A stretch of DNA of 64,000 nucleotides from positions 3,482,001 through 3,546,000 of the forward strand of contig JAKZAP010000013.1 of the NCBI GenBank assembly GCA_023053575.1, given 5' to 3'. Shown here piece after piece: positions 1 through 10,324 of this stretch. The notes below the pieces were generated by a model. That model was not told the origin of the DNA. It saw only the letters and a program-made list of their open reading frames with translations, and ran no database searches. The translations under genes and the position numbers were made by a program. Source of the DNA: Branchinecta lynchi (taxonomy: Eukaryota > Arthropoda > Branchiopoda > Anostraca > Branchinectidae). Each line of letters begins with the position of its first letter. Position 1 is the first letter of the stretch.

Positions 1-101
1 AATATCGCCTGTCTTTCCTAGGATCTCTTTCCCAACTGGAAATTAGCAAGACGAAGGATGTGTTCCAGCCACCCACACATTGTCACACATTAAAATTGTT
101 C

Positions 102-199
102 GGGCTACTAAAGATCGGAAGAAGTGATACTAAAGCTACTAAAGGCTACTCAAAATTTAGCCCGAAAATTTGGGCTACTAAAGATCGGAAGAAGTGATA
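102..199 (+). repeat. Short local direct duplication at left edge
   Basis: A ~28-bp block beginning GGGCTACTAAAGATCGGAAG occurs at about 102-129 and again at 172-199, a period of 70 bp. The spacer contains further partial copies of CTACTAAAG. No protein-coding signal is attached to it. It probably represents slippage or the edge of a dispersed repeat. Confidence 0.6.
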
Positions 200-362
200 T
201 TTTCTCGAAAAAAGTGCATTTACAAAAAAATAGCGCTGTAACCGCCATTAAACGGAATATGGAAACGCCATTGCGTAAACGAAAAGCGTTGTCTGTTTGG
301 ACATGCATTAGTATGTGCACAACTTCTGAGATTCACGTATGGAGAGCATTGTAGAAAAGCAG

Positions 363-790
363 TCGGAACAGGAATAAGACCAAAGGTTTCGACGGGATCC
401 CAAAAATCTAACGTTTGATTCAAACAATTGGGTCATGTCTTCGCCATTCAGTCTTCGTGAGATTCCTTGAATATTTGTAATGTTAACATAAAGTTCAAAA
501 ATGGATTCAGCATGTCTCCTTGCCCCGATACCGAATCTCTAATCGATTTCAGAAACAACTTTGAGATTCAACCAAATTTCCAGTTTCAGCCGAATCGTGA
601 TGAACCATTTGTCCACCAAGAAAACTAAGTTCACATATGGATTCAGCGGACCTCCTTACCCCCTCAATGAATATCTTATTAGCTTATAAAACATACATGT
701 TTTTACCGTAAATTCGAAATCCCTTCTCTGCCTCCAAAGATAGGACTAAAAGACCCATCTACGAACTTGACCTGCGCTTTACCAGTGAAA
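363..790 (+). repeat. Fragment of GGGATCCC-bounded tandem-repeat element
   Basis: It begins with the terminal signature AAGACCAAAGGTTTC followed by CGGGATCCCAAAAATCTAA. It continues with degraded units containing ATGGATTCAGCATGTCTCC and ACTTGACCTGCGC-like segments. The same signature and units make up full-length elements at about 26.8-27.8, 43.6-44.8 and 59.8-61.1 kb, so this is an older partial copy. Small ORFs across it are fortuitous. Confidence 0.65.
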
Positions 791-874
791 CCTCACTGAA
801 CGACATGAACATTATATATCAACCCCTTCGACATTCGATTAGACTAGATCTTTCTGACGTCACACAGAATAAAC

Positions 875-1215
875 AATCAGTTGCGTTTTTGATCCGAAGT
901 CTCCTCGCGATTCTCCTATTTCGAGTTTTTGGACTATTCAGATGAAGTGAATTCTCCGAGAACTTCGAGAACGGGGAAAGCCTCACGATTCTGCAGAATC
1001 GAGGAGTTGCTCCGATGGAGAATTCTCGGTTCTCCTTTCTGCTTTCAACAGAGTGCGGGTGCTGAATATGCATTAACACGTATACCGGGTTGCGGACGAG
1101 CTGCAAAATTAGCTTTTTTGTCAAAAGCGAGAATGGAGAAGTCAGAGGAGAAAAACGGTAATTTGTGCGAGAAGCGAGAATTCGGAACGGAAAATTCGGA
1201 TAAAAAACTAATGAA
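875..1215. repeat. Dispersed ~350-bp repeat, copy 1
   Basis: This block contains GAATTCTCCGAGAACTTCGAG-like pieces, ACGTATACCGGGTTGCGG, and GAATTCGGAACGGAAAATTC. It reappears in opposite orientation at about 42315-42705. Repeated GAGAATTC/GAATTCTC motifs give it internal symmetry. It has no coding potential that I can recognise. A non-autonomous DNA element is likely but not proven. Confidence 0.55.
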
Positions 1216-1299
1216 CGTCCGCGTCCACGCGCAAAGCAGCTATACTAGTTTGAGAATAAAGGGGTAGGGACTGCTATAGCCTAAAACTGGTCGACAAAT

Positions 1300-1630
1300 T
1301 GTGTGTCCGGTTTTCGCCGGATTCCGGGTGAACTACTTGCCCGGCAAGAAAATGACTTTCATATTCGGATTCAGCATGTCTCCTTTTCCAACTACCTCAA
1401 TAGCTTTAAAAAAAAAAAATTCGTCCCTTAATCTGAACTCCCCTCCCCCACCCCTAAATATAGGGCTATGCAGCCCATCTACGAACTTGATCTTACTCTT
1501 GACCCAAAGAATCCTCACACCAGGTTTCATCAAAATATCCCATTCGCTTCGAGAAGCATAGTGCGCACAGACTGACAACTTTTGCTATGTCATAGGTATC
1601 CCTCCACTTACGTTTTGGGATTCCAAAAAT
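1300..1630 (+). repeat. Partial GGGATCCC-family element (end with CACTTACGTTTTGGGAT)
   Basis: It contains one ~130-bp unit (TTTTCGCCGGATTCCGGGTG ... TTCAGCATGTCTCC). It then has the family's distal segment: a C-rich stretch, GGGCTATGCAGCCCATCTACG, TTTCATCAAAATATC, GTCATAGGTATCCCTCCAC and TTACGTTTTGGGATTCC. The palindromic GGGATCCC is mutated to GGGATTCC, which fits an aged copy. Confidence 0.65.
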
Positions 1631-1994
1631 GTGTTATTATTATTTTTAAGAAGTGCTACTTTTACTACAAAGAACTAATGGTTCCTTAAAAGTGCTACTT
1701 GTTGAAAAAAGTGTTTGTGTTGCCCGTGACAACCCTGCCTATCAGGAACTATGGGTTTGTCAATGGTTGACCGTAAGAATTGACAAGGCTCAACAGTTGT
1801 AACTTTTATAAAGTCTCGGATTTTCCTATTTCAGCATTTCAGTTAGAATTGGCAAGTCAAGCAGGGGCATACTTCGTAGAAAGCCCAAGTCACAAAATTC
1901 CTAATTTTATAATAACAGTCAATCAAACTGTATCGCATTGCCCACTCAGATCACCAGGCTAAAGCTCTTTTGACGAGTATACGAGGGGTTAACT

Positions 1995-2705
1995 ACTCCC
2001 CAGCACCTTCTGTACACCCTTTCGCGGCACAGATCTAAATCAGCGGTACCGGTAATAAATTAGGCGATTAATTTTCAAACGCTTCTGAACATGCTTATTT
2101 TAATGTTCCACTACGTGGCGACCGGTGACGGCACCTGCCGGGCACTGCAGCACCGGGCACTTGTTGTACACTAAAATTGAGAGTGCCGAACTCCTCGGGA
2201 ATATATCGTCAATTCAACTGAGATTATGTCAAATCCCAATGGAGAAGTCGCTTAAGAAAATTGCCTGAGTATAGCATTTCTTAGATGCTCCGTCAAACCA
2301 GCAAGCTCATCTCAAACCTTTGGCAACCCTCTCTATACGTAGTCGGTCGTGACCAAACAACATGCCAACTCTGCAGAGACCCTTTAAAGGCTGAGTTAGA
2401 CCCGACAGACCCCGGACATAGCTCGTTGCCACTGCAATGTTCTTATTCCACCACTTGCCATCGGGAATAAGAAGAATGCAAAACTTGAGAAGCATTAACA
2501 GCAACAAGTACGAACTGGTAAAATGTTTGCAGGAAACTGCTACAGCACCACGCCGACGGGTTGCTCACTCTCGATTTTAGTGTACGGCAAGTGCGAGCAC
2601 TACAAACTAGCATGTAAGACGCGGGAATCGCCCATTTAAGGTCGGCATCACTGGTTCCGGCCGGTGCCGAGAAAGGGTGTACAGCAGGTGCGGGGAAGTG
2701 AGCAA
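1995..2705. mobile_element. Putative fold-back/MITE with ~35-bp imperfect inverted ends
   Basis: The left end (1996-2030; CAGCACCTTCTGTACACCCT then TTCG) is the imperfect reverse complement of 2665-2699 (GAGAAAGGGTGTACAGCAGG). An inner inverted pair (CACTAAAATTGAGAGTG near 2170 and its counterpart near 2570) supports one folded element. No transposase ORF is present; the short ORFs on both strands are shadows. I could not define target-site duplications. Confidence 0.45.
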
Positions 2706-4844
2706 CTCCTCGCACAAAGCACGATCTTGACTATACTGTCTTGGTCGGCTAGTATTTTCCATTACTTTAGGTCCCTCGCAAACCCGCATTTTCCAGTGCA
2801 CGGCCACATTGCCATGTATTTTAAGCCTGCCTTATGGCATAGCAACAAGTTTCCTGGCGAAGAACGTTTCAGACAACCGGGAAAAAACAGTCGTAGCTAG
2901 GAGACAAGACAGAATGGAATCTTGGGTAACCAGAATATCTCGGAAATTCAAGGCCAGAACTTTACGAGGCCAAACAATACAGAACCTATTACAAGTACAA
3001 CTAGAATTTCGATCTACCAGATTCCAAAGTCCTGCCAGTGTAGAGTTTCTCGACAATTTTCTTGGATCTTAATTCCCTGGTTCATATTACCGCGTTAAAA
3101 GTGGTACAATTTTTCCTCGATTTTTTAAATTACGACAGAATCGCATGTTTTTTGTTTTTTTCTACTTTCACAAAATTTAATTGGTGCCTGAACGATATAA
3201 CAGAACCTCAAACCGCATCAAAACAGAACATAAACTTTACAAGGAAAAAAAAAACTGGAATTATTTATTGAGTATTGTTGTACACTGTACATCGCAAAAC
3301 AGATGCAACAGGAAACTGAACTTTTCGGTCAATGTCGTTCTGGGAGAGGGGGTGGGGCTACTTTGAGAATAATAAACAAACTTATATGTAATCTAATTCA
3401 AATTCGGTTGAATGGAGGTTTTTACTCAGAAAACATTTGTATTACTGCAATATTTTTTCAGAAAAAAGGCAGAGCAACTTTTAGGCCTGAATAGGGGCAA
3501 TTTCCTTCCAAAAATCGTTTCGTCAGACGGGTTGAAATCTGTCAAAGCATCCGAAACGCGATAAAACGCGAAAAGTCTTGCGCAAAATCGCAGCAGTGAT
3601 TACCAGTATATAAAATATACCGTTACCCCCCTCACCAGGGGTAACGGTAATGTTGGTACCCGTCTGATTCTTTGGGAGTGAGGTGCAGGGTTGTCAAACG
3701 CTTTTGATTCAAACTTGTCCTCAAGTTCCATGTGTCCTGAAGTTACATGCACTTTTTACGGAATTGTGAGATATTTTGTTTTTGTTGTGTCCCTTTTCTT
3801 CCAAAATACGACGCGGACTTGCAAATTGGAAACCACAAATATCACCTGTTCCTACCGAACTCCCATTTTTTTTACATTACCCACTAAACCACTATCACCA
3901 AGTCGAATTGTAAAATGAGTTTCTTCGGAGGTTCTAAGTTTTGTCGTCACTATGTTCCAGAATTAAAAGCTCAAGTGGCACTATAAACAGGTCGGTCAGA
4001 CGCGTGGAAAGACACGAAGACACAAACTTGTCGTGTGTATTATACAAGCAAAGCTCAAAGAAATAGCGTATCTCAAGGATACAGAAGTTGTGTGCGAATG
4101 TTCGCTAGCCACGTAGTCTATCTTAAGAAACATCCAATCATGATGACAAGCGCAACGGAGGGGTTGCCCACTCTCGATTGAAATCAGCATGTCTAGAAGC
4201 AGAATGGTACCGGGCAGTGGGTAACCCCTCGAGCACAAAGAATGCGATCTGTAGCAACAACCATATAGTGCAAAGCGACAGTTCCGACTCATTGGAAGAA
4301 AGCAAGACGATTCAGGTACCAAGTGCGTGAGGAACTTACCCAGGCAACACTGTTGCAAACCTAAAACCTACTCAGACAGTTACCAGTTACCAAAGGTACC
4401 AGAGAACGGTGAATTGCAAACCAGCGATTTGCGTAGGCAAACCAAACGCTCGGGTAAGTCAGGGTAAATTTAACGCTGAAACAGGGTTCCCGCTAGAACA
4501 CCCTTGCCCCCTCACAAGCGATCCGGACTGATTTTTGCCTCGATCTCAAATTCTGGTGGCTCATATTTCTTTACAGAAGACGTAAGGGTACCCCCACGAT
4601 TAAGTAATGCGCACTCCTGACATAACTGCTCTAAACCTGGGATTTAGCATACAGCGTTCAGCATATTTTCCAACTGGAAAGATTTGCCGTCGAATGGTTC
4701 CAAACTCGACATATGCGATAGATATTGTCTTTTCCATTAATGGTATATAATAATAATAACACTTTTTATTTCAGCGTATAACCCGTCATTCAGCATATAT
4801 CCCAACATACAGTCGTTGAATGGTCCCAGTTGTCGAAGATAAAC
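2706..4844. other. Repeat-rich stretch without recognisable gene
   Basis: I see no exon with homology to the Mnk C-terminus or to other proteins on either strand. A minus-strand open frame at 3996-4358 (120 codons) lacks any domain and has biased, repeat-like content. A short inverted pair (GGGGTTGCCCACT near 4155 and CAGTGGGTAACCCC near 4215) suggests another small element. Confidence 0.5.
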
Positions 4845-5028
4845 ACAGGGTTGGTCACCAAAAGTAACTTCGTACACCCTGGAAAGTAACCCAAAAGTAT
4901 CTCAAAGTAACCCAGTGTAACCTAATGTAACCCAATGCAATGTAACCCAAAGTAACCCAATGAACCAAAAATAACCCAAAGTATCCTGAAGTAACCCGTA
5001 CACCGTGGTTCTTGGTGACCAACCCTGG
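4845..5028 (-). mobile_element. hAT-type MITE with telomere-like GGGTTAC repeats, copy a
   Basis: This 184-bp element begins ACAGGGTTGGTCACCAAAAG and ends CTTGGTGACCAACCCTGG. It is flanked by perfect 8-bp direct repeats AGATAAAC (4837-4844 and 5029-5036). The interior is an array of GTAACCCAA/TGTAACCC units, reading GGGTTAC on the other strand. An 8-bp duplication and CAGGG-type ends are the hallmarks of hAT transposons. There is no transposase, so it is non-autonomous. Two more copies lie at 18656 and 34640. Confidence 0.85.
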
Positions 5029-5134
5029 AGATAAACTAGACTCCAAGGAACCTCCTCATCACGATATTCATACTAGCTTCCTCAGTTTCCGAAGGATGCC
5101 GTGTCTGCTCCGAACGAGCTGTCAACAATACGAA

Positions 5135-5488
5135 GAACAAATAATCAGATAGAACCTCTGTCTTTGGTACTATATGAATACCCCGACAAAACTGAGCGCA
5201 CCTGGAGGTATTTACTATAGCTTTTTACCCGCCTACTCTACTTCCGATTATGCAAGAGGCGTACTCCGCGCTCTGACCCGCTCTGGAGCGCTTCCAGAGA
5301 ACCAATAGGTTCTCCTTTTCCTCAAGCCAACTTCACAGCGGTATATCTAACTGTAGAGATAATTAAAACGTGATGTGGCGCGAGGCTACTAACCTCCGCT
5401 CGTTCGCAGCAGAAAAGGTACGGGAAAAATACACGACTCCGCATAGTCATAGTCCAGAGATGGAGGTTCTATCTGACTATTTGTTCTT
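5135..5488. mobile_element. MITE-like element with ~26-bp TIRs
   Basis: AAGAACAAATAATCAGATAG (from about 5133), continuing AACCTC, is repeated in inverted orientation at 5463-5488 with one substitution. The ~350 bp between them have no coding capacity. The superfamily is not assignable because I could not see a convincing target duplication. Confidence 0.5.
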
Positions 5489-5711
5489 GATTATACGGAT
5501 TGACTTTCTTGTCAGACGTCGAGAAAACGCCGTGGCGACGTGACAAAAACCGGACTCGAAGATGACTTCGTACAAAATCACTCCAAGAAAAATAGTCGCA
5601 GTTTTCCGGGCGTGGTCTCTAGGCGGGCAAGCACCTTTAGTCGGAGAAAAGTCAATTATAATGACCCACTATTTCTTGGATAGAAGATAAGGCTCATAAA
5701 TATTTGAAATT

Positions 5712-5942
5712 CCCGTATGGAAATAATCCAAGTCATTGTATGTTTCCAATCGTGAAACGATAACAATTACTTTTTTTTACGATCGGAAAACAGTTGTTTC
5801 CAATTGTTTCAAATCGTTTGCGATTGTAAACAGTTGTTTCCAATCGTAAACAAAAAAAATCGTTTCCAATTGTTTTCAATTGTTTACGATTGGAAAAATG
5901 TCCCATAATAGCCTACAAAGACTTGAATGATTTTCATACGGG
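5712..5942. mobile_element. Small MITE with 23-bp TIRs and TTTCCAATTGTTT repeats
   Basis: The left end CCCGTATGGAAATAATCCAA and the right end TTGAATGATTTTCATACGGG are inverted repeats with few mismatches. The interior consists of about seven head-to-tail or inverted variants of GTTTCCAATTGTTT/AACGATTGGAAAC. It has no ORF. The CCC...GGG termini recall piggyBac-like ends, but the flanks do not show TTAA. Confidence 0.5.
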
Positions 5943-6041
5943 TATTGCGATACTGATAGACGATACTGCTAGAACTCGATAGACGACAAAAAAAAACGAA
6001 ACCATAACACACAAAACCCTCAAGTTTTCAGATCTCCTTAA

Positions 6042-6505
6042 AGTTTAACTAAAAAGCCAACTTATTATTGGATAAGTTAACTGAATACACTGCATTATTT
6101 AAATTTTGTTATTGGATGTTTTATTTATTTTTACTATTAGCTCAGGCCTTCAGAATATCAAGGCGAAAATCATCCTCACATCCTCACAAGGCGAAATTCT
6201 ACTATGACGTGGGAAATCTGAATCTGAATACAAACGCGACTTTTTCGGTGGCCATTGATCAGCTCGCGGAAGTGAGCTCACTGCTGCACACGATTTTTCG
6301 TATATTGTTTTCGTCAAGCATACAACATAGGTACAAGCGCATAGAGGTACCACAAATAAGACGGGGAAATTCCACTATATGAAAATCGGTTATTCGTGAA
6401 TAGCGGAGCAACGAAGTAACGCATTTTCATCGGGTCTTCAAGCCTCTTTAAGTGAATAAGTGATCTGTAATTAGACTGTTCTATTTCGGCCCTTTTCGGT
6501 TAACT
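6042..6505 (-). mobile_element. TTAA-flanked MITE, copy 1
   Basis: Both sides are the tetranucleotide TTAA (6038-6041 and 6506-6509). The left inner end AGTTTAACTAAAAAGCC is the inverted repeat of the right inner end CCCTTTTCGGTTAACT. Internal landmarks shared with the other copies are GCGGTGGC-type segments, AATAGCGGAGCAACGAAGTA and AAGTGAATAAGTGAT. TTAA duplication is characteristic of piggyBac-like transposons. No transposase is encoded. Confidence 0.75.
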
Positions 6506-6660
6506 TTAACAACTCCGCCTTCTGCCTGATCCGGCCGAAAATTATCCGAACTCAGGAAGAATCTTTTCACCAGGACCAGCGAGAAGCACGGTTCACTTTC
6601 TCATGACCCGCGCTGAGAATCGGATACCACAGTTCGAAGTTCACATCAGCCTTACCTTTT

Positions 6661-7095
6661 GTCCAAGAAATAAATATGTTTGTTTGTTAAAGGACACCTG
6701 AATGACGAGTGCCAAGTATCATCCCGATCTGTATGACTTTCGTTAACGTTGCCTGCAGAAAACCCAATCCAAATACGAAATAGTGTTTCCAAGCTATTAA
6801 CTTGGCTCCATTTTGCACCTTTCCTTATTTCAGTACCGAACAATTTTAGAAATAAACAAATGTCTCCAGTCAACCTTCTTCTGGAATATTTTTTAACCAG
6901 TTAACCCCAAATGTATATCTAGAAGAAATTCCAATACGATCCGGCCAGCGTTGTACAAGATTTGAATGAATTGCGCAACCTGCAGAAACGAACATCCCTA
7001 TTTTGAAAAGGTCATGCTCAGGAGAAAAATGCTCTCCGTGGCCATGTCTGTAAATGCATTCTCCATGGTGTGTTCAAGTATGGTTTCATTGTGCA
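6661..7095 (-). repeat. Dispersed repeat (LINE 3'-UTR-like), minus copy of an inverted pair
   Basis: This region is the imperfect reverse complement of 8783-9245. Shared landmarks are GGACACCTGAATGA, AAAACCCAATCCAAATACGA, GAGCATTTT-type segments and TGGCCATGTCTG. The outer end is a microsatellite-like tail (AAATAAATATGTTTG), as in LINE 3' tails. The pair flanks the last visible Mnk exon. Confidence 0.65.
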
Positions 7096-7222
7096 CTGTG
7101 CAGGTGTCCTTTACGGAGGTGTTCCAAGTAAAAATTCGACCGGAAATCCGGATTCAACAAATATTCGGCTCAGGATTCGGAAAGCGTCGGATGCACCAAG
7201 AAAATCGAGAAAATGGGCTTAC

Positions 7223-7431
7223 CTTCTAATGACTTGTGGTGTGCTGAGCGGCACTCTCGGTCCCCCGTTCTGAATCCAGGGGTGAGCCATCACCTTCTCA
7301 GCTGAGATCCTTTGACTGGGATCCTTCTGTAGAAGTCGGGACACGAGGTCCTTCGCATCCTCGGAGATCCCGGCCCAGTCGCGCTCCACGAATTCGTATT
7401 TTCCCTCTTGAATCGATTGGAAGAGGAGATT
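7223..7431 (-). CDS. Mnk/Lk6: Mnk kinase, coding exon 7 (C-lobe end)
   Basis: This exon encodes residues 337-405 and ends two bases into codon 406. The translation starts [14 protein letters not shown] and includes [35 protein letters not shown] and STPQVIR. It covers kinase subdomains X-XI with the conserved HPW motif. The acceptor is TTTTCAG at 7432-7433 on the minus strand and the donor is AG-GTAAGC at 7222-7221. The phase-2 donor means the gene continues leftwards. I found no plausible C-terminal exon, with its MAPK-docking motif, in 1-7222, so it probably lies outside the window. Confidence 0.93.
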
Positions 7432-8318
7432 CTGAAAAGAAAAGGATGTAAACAAATAGCTTGGAATTTTGCAAAACGAGACCTGGAAAGGAACCACTTA
7501 CGTGACCGATTGCCATATTTTAATTTACATACAAAAAAACAAAAAGGGCCATGTTAGGTACATGCAACAAAATGGACAAAAACAGTTGTATCTCATTCTA
7601 GAAAAAGGGAAATACTGAAGTACAGCATCTTAAAAGTCGAAGAAACTGGGAGCGGTCATATGTGATACAGTTTATGTCAAACTGGGAGTGGTCATATGTT
7701 TACGTCTGCATCCAACTCGTATGTAGAATGCTAGACTCGTAATAATTAAGAAAGAACTACTTCTGAGCAGTCGAGGAAATCATAACTTATCTCTTAATTT
7801 TCAGAGTTCTTGGGAGTCTATCCACATCATCCAAAGCACTAAGAGATCAATTACATGTAATTTGTTGAGAATTCAAGTTTCACTTTGATTGTGTAACGTA
7901 TTACGTACCAAAAGTATGCTTGTTTCTATTCTGAACTGAATTGAATTGACGTTGTCAACCACTGATTTCCAACCAAAATTACAGAATTAAAGAGTCAAAG
8001 TAACGGACAAACACAACTCGGCGCTAAAGATGCAGAAGAATGTTTTGAAACTCGCCCAAACGTCACCAATGTGTGGCACAATGTGTTGGTCACGTTTCAA
8101 ACGCCTTACCGGAATCACGTTCTCGCACACGGCCCAAAACGGCGCCCACAATTTTCCAAATACTTTGCGTCGCATCTCCATTTCATACAACGGATGGTCT
8201 GGACAGAGTCAGCAAGCGATTCGCTAAAGCCATGGGGAATGTACTAGTATTTTCGAAACACGAATTTCTGAACCACTTTATCGTGAACAGGTCATTTCTA
8301 ATAGTAGCTGTGACTTAA
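7432..8318. other. Mnk intron 6, proximal part: nothing recognised
   Basis: This stretch contains a short duplicated phrase (CTGGGAGCGGTCATATG / CTGGGAGTGGTCATATG near 7648 and 7684) but no exon, RNA gene or clear mobile element. ORFs at 7987-8318 overlap on both strands and carry no domain. Confidence 0.4.
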
Positions 8319-8768
8319 AGTTTAAGTGAAAAGAGCTGGGATGGGACAATCTAGTTACCCATCAGTTATTCACTTAAACTGGCTTGAAGACCCACTGAAA
8401 ATACGTTACTTCGTCGCTCCGCTATTCACAAATAATCGATTTTCAAACAGTGGAATTTCCTGTGATTTCTGGTACCTCTATGCGCTTGTATCTGTGTTGT
8501 ACGCATTACGAGAAAGATTTATGATTTTTTTATTTTCAGAGACTAAGCAGTCTTCACCAGGCTTTTGCAAACTGAAAAGCCGCGTTTGTGTTCAGATTAA
8601 ACTTTCCCGCGTCATAGTAGAATTTACGTTGCTGAGATGGCCGCAGGTTTTCTGAACGTCATAACTAGAGCAGATAGTGAAAAATAAAAAAAAATCCCTT
8701 AGCAGAATCAAAATAATTCAGTGTATTCAATAAATGACACAGAAATAAGTTGGCTTTTCAATTAGACT
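8319..8768 (+). mobile_element. TTAA-flanked MITE, copy 2
   Basis: TTAA lies at 8315-8318 and 8769-8772. The inner ends are AGTTTAAGTGAAAAG and CTTTTCAATTAGACT. It shares GCTCCGCTATTCACAAATAA, CTGAAAAGCCGCG and CCCTTAGCAGAATC with the other copies. It is non-autonomous and has no coding function. Confidence 0.75.
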
Positions 8769-8782
8769 TTAAAGAATACCTG

Positions 8783-9245
8783 AACAATGGAACCATATTT
8801 GAACACACCATGGAGAACGCATGTACAGACATGGCCACGGAGAGCATTCTTCTCCTGAGCGTGACTATTTCAAAATAGAGATGTTCGTTTCTGGAGGTTT
8901 GCACATGCAGACTCCAAGACAAAAAGCGCAATTCATTCAAATCTTGTACAGCGCTGGCCGGATCGTATAGGAATTTCTTCTTGACATACGTTTGGGCTTA
9001 AGTGGTTAACAAATATTTCAGAAGAAGGGTTGATTGGAGACGTTGGTTAATTTCTAAAATTGTTCGGTAGCCAAATAAGGATAGATGCTAAATGGAGCAA
9101 AAATCATAGCTTGGAAACACTATTTCGTATTTGGATTGGGTTTTCTGCAGGCAATGTTAACGGAAGTCATAAAGATAGGGATGATACTTGGTAGTCTTCA
9201 TTCAGGTGTCCTTTAAGGCGGAACCAAATAAAGTGAATGAATGAA
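8783..9245 (+). repeat. Dispersed repeat (LINE 3'-UTR-like), plus copy of an inverted pair
   Basis: This is the imperfect reverse complement of 6661-7095. It ends with a short tandem tail (AATAAAGTGAATGAATGAAT), typical of CR1/L2-type LINE 3' ends. Together with its partner it could form a long stem in Mnk pre-mRNA around the exon at 7223-7431. Confidence 0.65.
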
Positions 9246-9612
9246 TAAATGAAACGCCCTAAGTGATTTTCTCTTTGGCCTGAGCAGTTTTAACGAAACA
9301 ATCCTCTCCTCTCCTTCTACTTGTCCCACTTAATGCAGACTCATAACAAAGTTGTGAATGAAATTTAATGACGCAACGATCAGGAAAATTATAGAAATTA
9401 ATCGTTTCAAGAGGGGCTTCCTCTCAGAAATTCTACATTTTCCAAGAAGTACAAACAACGTACCAGGGACGAGGCACGTTACCGAAGCAAGGCTCTTTAG
9501 GCTTCCTGTACAGAGCGTGAGCATAGAATTATACTTGAAGGGTTTCAAGCAATGTTTCACCAACAGTTCCTCAATGCTCAAAGTAAATCCCTCTGTCTAG
9601 ACTTTAGTTTTT

Positions 9613-9955
9613 TTGCCATTTATCAACAACTTTTGTCGTAGGCATACCTTCTTTGTCAGCTGTTTCGCCGATCCCAATAAATACGCCCACAGAACGCGAC
9701 AAAGACAGAGGGACGCTGCTTCCCAGAGACTAGAACGACCACCGACAAACTCGACTGATCGTTACCTGAAATCCTTTGTACCTTACTTTACCCAATATTT
9801 TAATTTTATTTAAGTCAAATTATATTTTTAAGTTGTACGTATAGATGAAACGCCTACGTATGTAATCGTCATGTGTTATTTGCCTTAATGACGATCCAGT
9901 GCTAGCGTGTGTAATACAGGCTTTTAAGGAAATTAAAGTACATTATTATTAAATC
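9613..9955 (+). pseudogene. LINE reverse-transcriptase C-terminal remnant
   Basis: The open frame at 9613-9813 ends RYLKSFVPYFTQYFNFI. This matches the pattern of the C-termini of the LINE ORFs at 12624 (RYERSFVPSFVSFFNAKF) and 52501 (RYEKTFVLSLVKIFNLF). It is followed by an A+T-rich 3' UTR ending in ATTATTATTAAA. Only the final few dozen residues remain, so this is a 5'-truncated insertion. Confidence 0.55.
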
Positions 9956-10324
9956 TTTTTCACGTCTGACCTTTTCATTTTCCGCCTTTCAACGAATTCG
10001 ATTCGTAGGCCCCGACGAGAGCGAATACTTGAACATTATCACTTTAATCTGTGAATAAAATTTTTGTTCGATGATGTCCTACGCCAATGATATACATAGG
10101 CTGCCTATGTAAATAAATAATATCCCTGTCGATAATATCTTTTCTACGTTCGCCATTAGTATTTTCAACAGGCGAATGATTTCCGCCATACGACGTGAGC
10201 AAAATCGACTTGAGAGTTGAAACGGCGTATAATTTTACCCTGGAGAAGCAAATCCGTGTTCAATCGGCACCAAACTTAAAGTTAACTGAAAAGACAGCCT
10301 ATTGTTGAGTTATTTAACTGAATA

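Noticed and set aside
110..195. AGATCGGAAGA resembles the core of a common sequencing adapter, twice.
   Set aside because: The match stops after 11 bases and is embedded in a longer local duplication; it looks genomic.
3996..4358. 120-codon minus-strand ORF as a gene.
   Set aside because: No domain, no splice or promoter context, and it overlaps inverted-repeat DNA; its Cys/Leu/Ser-rich content looks random.
1..7222. Search for the Mnk C-terminal exon.
   Set aside because: No minus-strand segment with an acceptor and Mnk-like C-terminal or MAPK-docking sequence was found; probably outside the window.
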